NCBI GenBank assembly: GCA_013368375.1
Contig: JAACJP010000010.1
Location: 496,001 to 560,000 of the forward strand
Length of the DNA stretch: 64,000 nt
Source of the DNA: Tricholomella constricta
Lineage: Eukaryota > Basidiomycota > Agaricomycetes > Agaricales > Lyophyllaceae
Reading direction: 5' to 3'
Made by a program: the position numbers and the translations under genes. Of the stretch, positions 63,104 through 64,000 are shown one piece after another (position 1 is the stretch's first letter; each line of letters begins with the position of its first letter). The notes beneath the pieces were generated by a model. It ran no database searches. It saw only the letters and a list, made by a program, of their open reading frames with translations, and was not told the DNA's origin.

Positions 63104-63600
63104 TGTTAGGGCGACCTCAGCGCAGAGCTTAGTCGTGCTGGCAGAGGGGAATCCAATGTTATATTATGTACGATTAGAGAGAATGTAAGTAGACCTACCT
63201 GGCAGAGGGGAATCCAATGAGAATAGAGTAAAGGATTCCCCCATGTCAGGAGGATGACTATATACGAGTAACTACTTGAGGGCCGGCTCTCTGGGGTGTA
63301 TGGTACGTAAATGATAACGGATGGGCAGCGGCGCGTGTATGTACACGTTCCCGACGCTGTCCGATCCTCGTGGCTCAGGGTGCAGGCGCACGAGGTCGGG
63401 TGACCGACGTCGGGATGTCGGGAATCGGGATCGGGCGCGCGCTGGAAGGGGAAGTAACGACAGGAAGTTATAAGTATGTACACCGATGCTTGGGGCGGAG
63501 CGTCGGGGTCGGGATCGCGATCATCTGGGGAGCGGTCAGTCACGTGCTCGTCCGAGGAATCGGATGGTCACGTGATCACCAAACAGGTGTTCCCCTAACA
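63104..63600 (-). repeat. Gypsy-3 5' LTR
   Basis: 497 bp. Minus-strand layout: TATATA (63264-63259), then 28 nt to TTACTCTATTCT (63231-63220), the presumed RNA start. Two direct copies of a 21-bp unit starting CTGGCAGAGG lie at 63138-63158 and 63199-63219 on the plus strand. Confidence 0.95.
63259..63264 (-). promoter_or_regulatory. Gypsy-3 LTR TATA box
   Basis: TATATA about 30 nt upstream of the presumed transcript start at 63231 on the minus strand. Confidence 0.6.
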
Positions 63601-63605
63601 GGGAC
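63601..63605. repeat. Gypsy-3 target-site duplication, right
   Basis: GGGAC, matches 57221-57225. Confidence 0.95.
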
Positions 63606-64000
63606 GAGCATCAGAAGCTCTCTATCTCTCGGCCTGTCGCCAGGAGCCGGCCAAACCAGAAACGAGACTTCGAGAAGCCCTGGACCATGGTCCTCGACGG
63701 CGCCTCCCCTGAACTAAGGGCTTTCCTCCTCTGGCAACAAACCTTCGCCGTCTCCCGCGAACTAGCTTTCCACGCCCTCCCCTTTGACAAAGACGCTCGC
63801 TCCTGGGTCATAATGAATATATCCGGCGACGCAGTGGAGGAAGGAGACCAAGCCAGAAACGAAGCCCTGGGCCGCATCAAGTCAACCCTCTGGCACAACT
63901 CCCGTTTCCGCACAATGGTGAACCGTCTCACCTCCGCTAGCAGCCTCTGGGGCTCCGGCTCCGTCAACGAACGAGTCGTCGCTGCAACAAACACTTTTGA
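63606..64000 (+). pseudogene. Conserved hypothetical gene, 3' part after Gypsy-3 (runs off window)
   Basis: With one GGGAC copy removed, the frame of 57225 continues here without a stop to the window end: DEHQKLSISRP, FEKPWTMVLDGASPELRAF, LLWQQTFAVSRELAFHALPF, SWVIMNISGDAVEEGDQARN, TLWHNSRFRTMVNRLTS. The product is over 300 aa in total so far. No domain name can be given; the SWVIMNISGDAV-type motif looks well conserved to my memory of agaricomycete proteins. Its end is outside the window. Confidence 0.6.

Larger units (their letters stand above)
57226..63600 (-). mobile_element. Gypsy-3, complete chromodomain LTR retrotransposon
   Basis: 6375 bp on the minus strand: 5' LTR at 63104-63600, gag, protease, pol, 3' LTR at 57226-57722, flanked by GGGAC. 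The LTRs are both 497 bp and differ at three sites, all transitions (near 57306, 57659 and 57691), so the insertion is recent. All domains are present. The gene set is read in three frames with a -1 slip site after gag. It splits a host-type gene. Confidence 0.96.

Overview
The window looks like a transposon-dense stretch of a filamentous basidiomycete genome, most likely an agaricomycete. Four things point there: LINEs with an APE endonuclease plus RNase H (Tad1-like), a chromodomain Gypsy element, Copia elements, and gene models with many 50-60 bp GT-AG introns from families I associate with Agaricomycetes. I see no rRNA, no functional tRNA, no CRISPR and no bacterial-style operons.

Layout. 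1-18714: an old Copia element (minus strand) carries a nest of closely related LINE copies. A diverged parental LINE ('P') survives as a 3' piece (351-1303) and a 5' piece (15232-16236). Between them lie LINE-2 (minus, 1304-5848), a plus-strand LINE fragment (5849-8697) and a full-length plus-strand LINE-3 (8698-15231) with both ORFs open. A 319-bp tRNA-derived SINE with a perfect 15-bp target-site duplication (TSD) sits inside the P 5' piece (15730-16048). The Copia gag/protease/integrase remnant follows at 16237-18714. 18782-25323: full-length LINE-4 (minus) with a perfect 16-bp TSD. 25340-25790: an RNase-H remnant of another retroelement. 25790-27660: truncated Copia X. 27674-33140: nearly intact Copia Y, with one SNP between its LTRs, CAACA TSDs and one in-frame stop. 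33798-36830: a truncated LINE joined to a decayed Gypsy that also carries a 79-bp tail-only LINE insertion. 37282-40519: a second decayed Gypsy (minus). 41500-43400: palindrome-rich repeats, a tRNA-like A/B-box unit and about 1 kb of CCA/ACG low-complexity DNA.

44530-56600 is gene-like: a Plavaka-like transposase-type gene (3' part), a six-exon gene resembling an agaricomycete family of unknown function, a decayed multi-exon gene, a MYND zinc-finger gene and a Cys-rich coiled-coil gene, most with one or a few disabling lesions. At 56608 a conserved hypothetical gene begins. It is split at 57225/63601 by chromodomain Gypsy-3 (57226-63600, 497-bp LTRs, GGGAC TSDs) and continues in frame to the window end.

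How it works together: most of the DNA is explained by repeated retrotransposition. The LINE family supplies the poly(A)-tailed insertions and probably the machinery copied by the SINE. Copia elements share a primer-binding site that matches a half initiator-tRNA. Gypsy-3 appears to prime itself, as Tf1 does. LINE-3 and, apart from one stop codon, Copia Y look young enough to have moved recently. Because near-identical LINE copies fill 1-25 kb, an assembly error there must be kept in mind.
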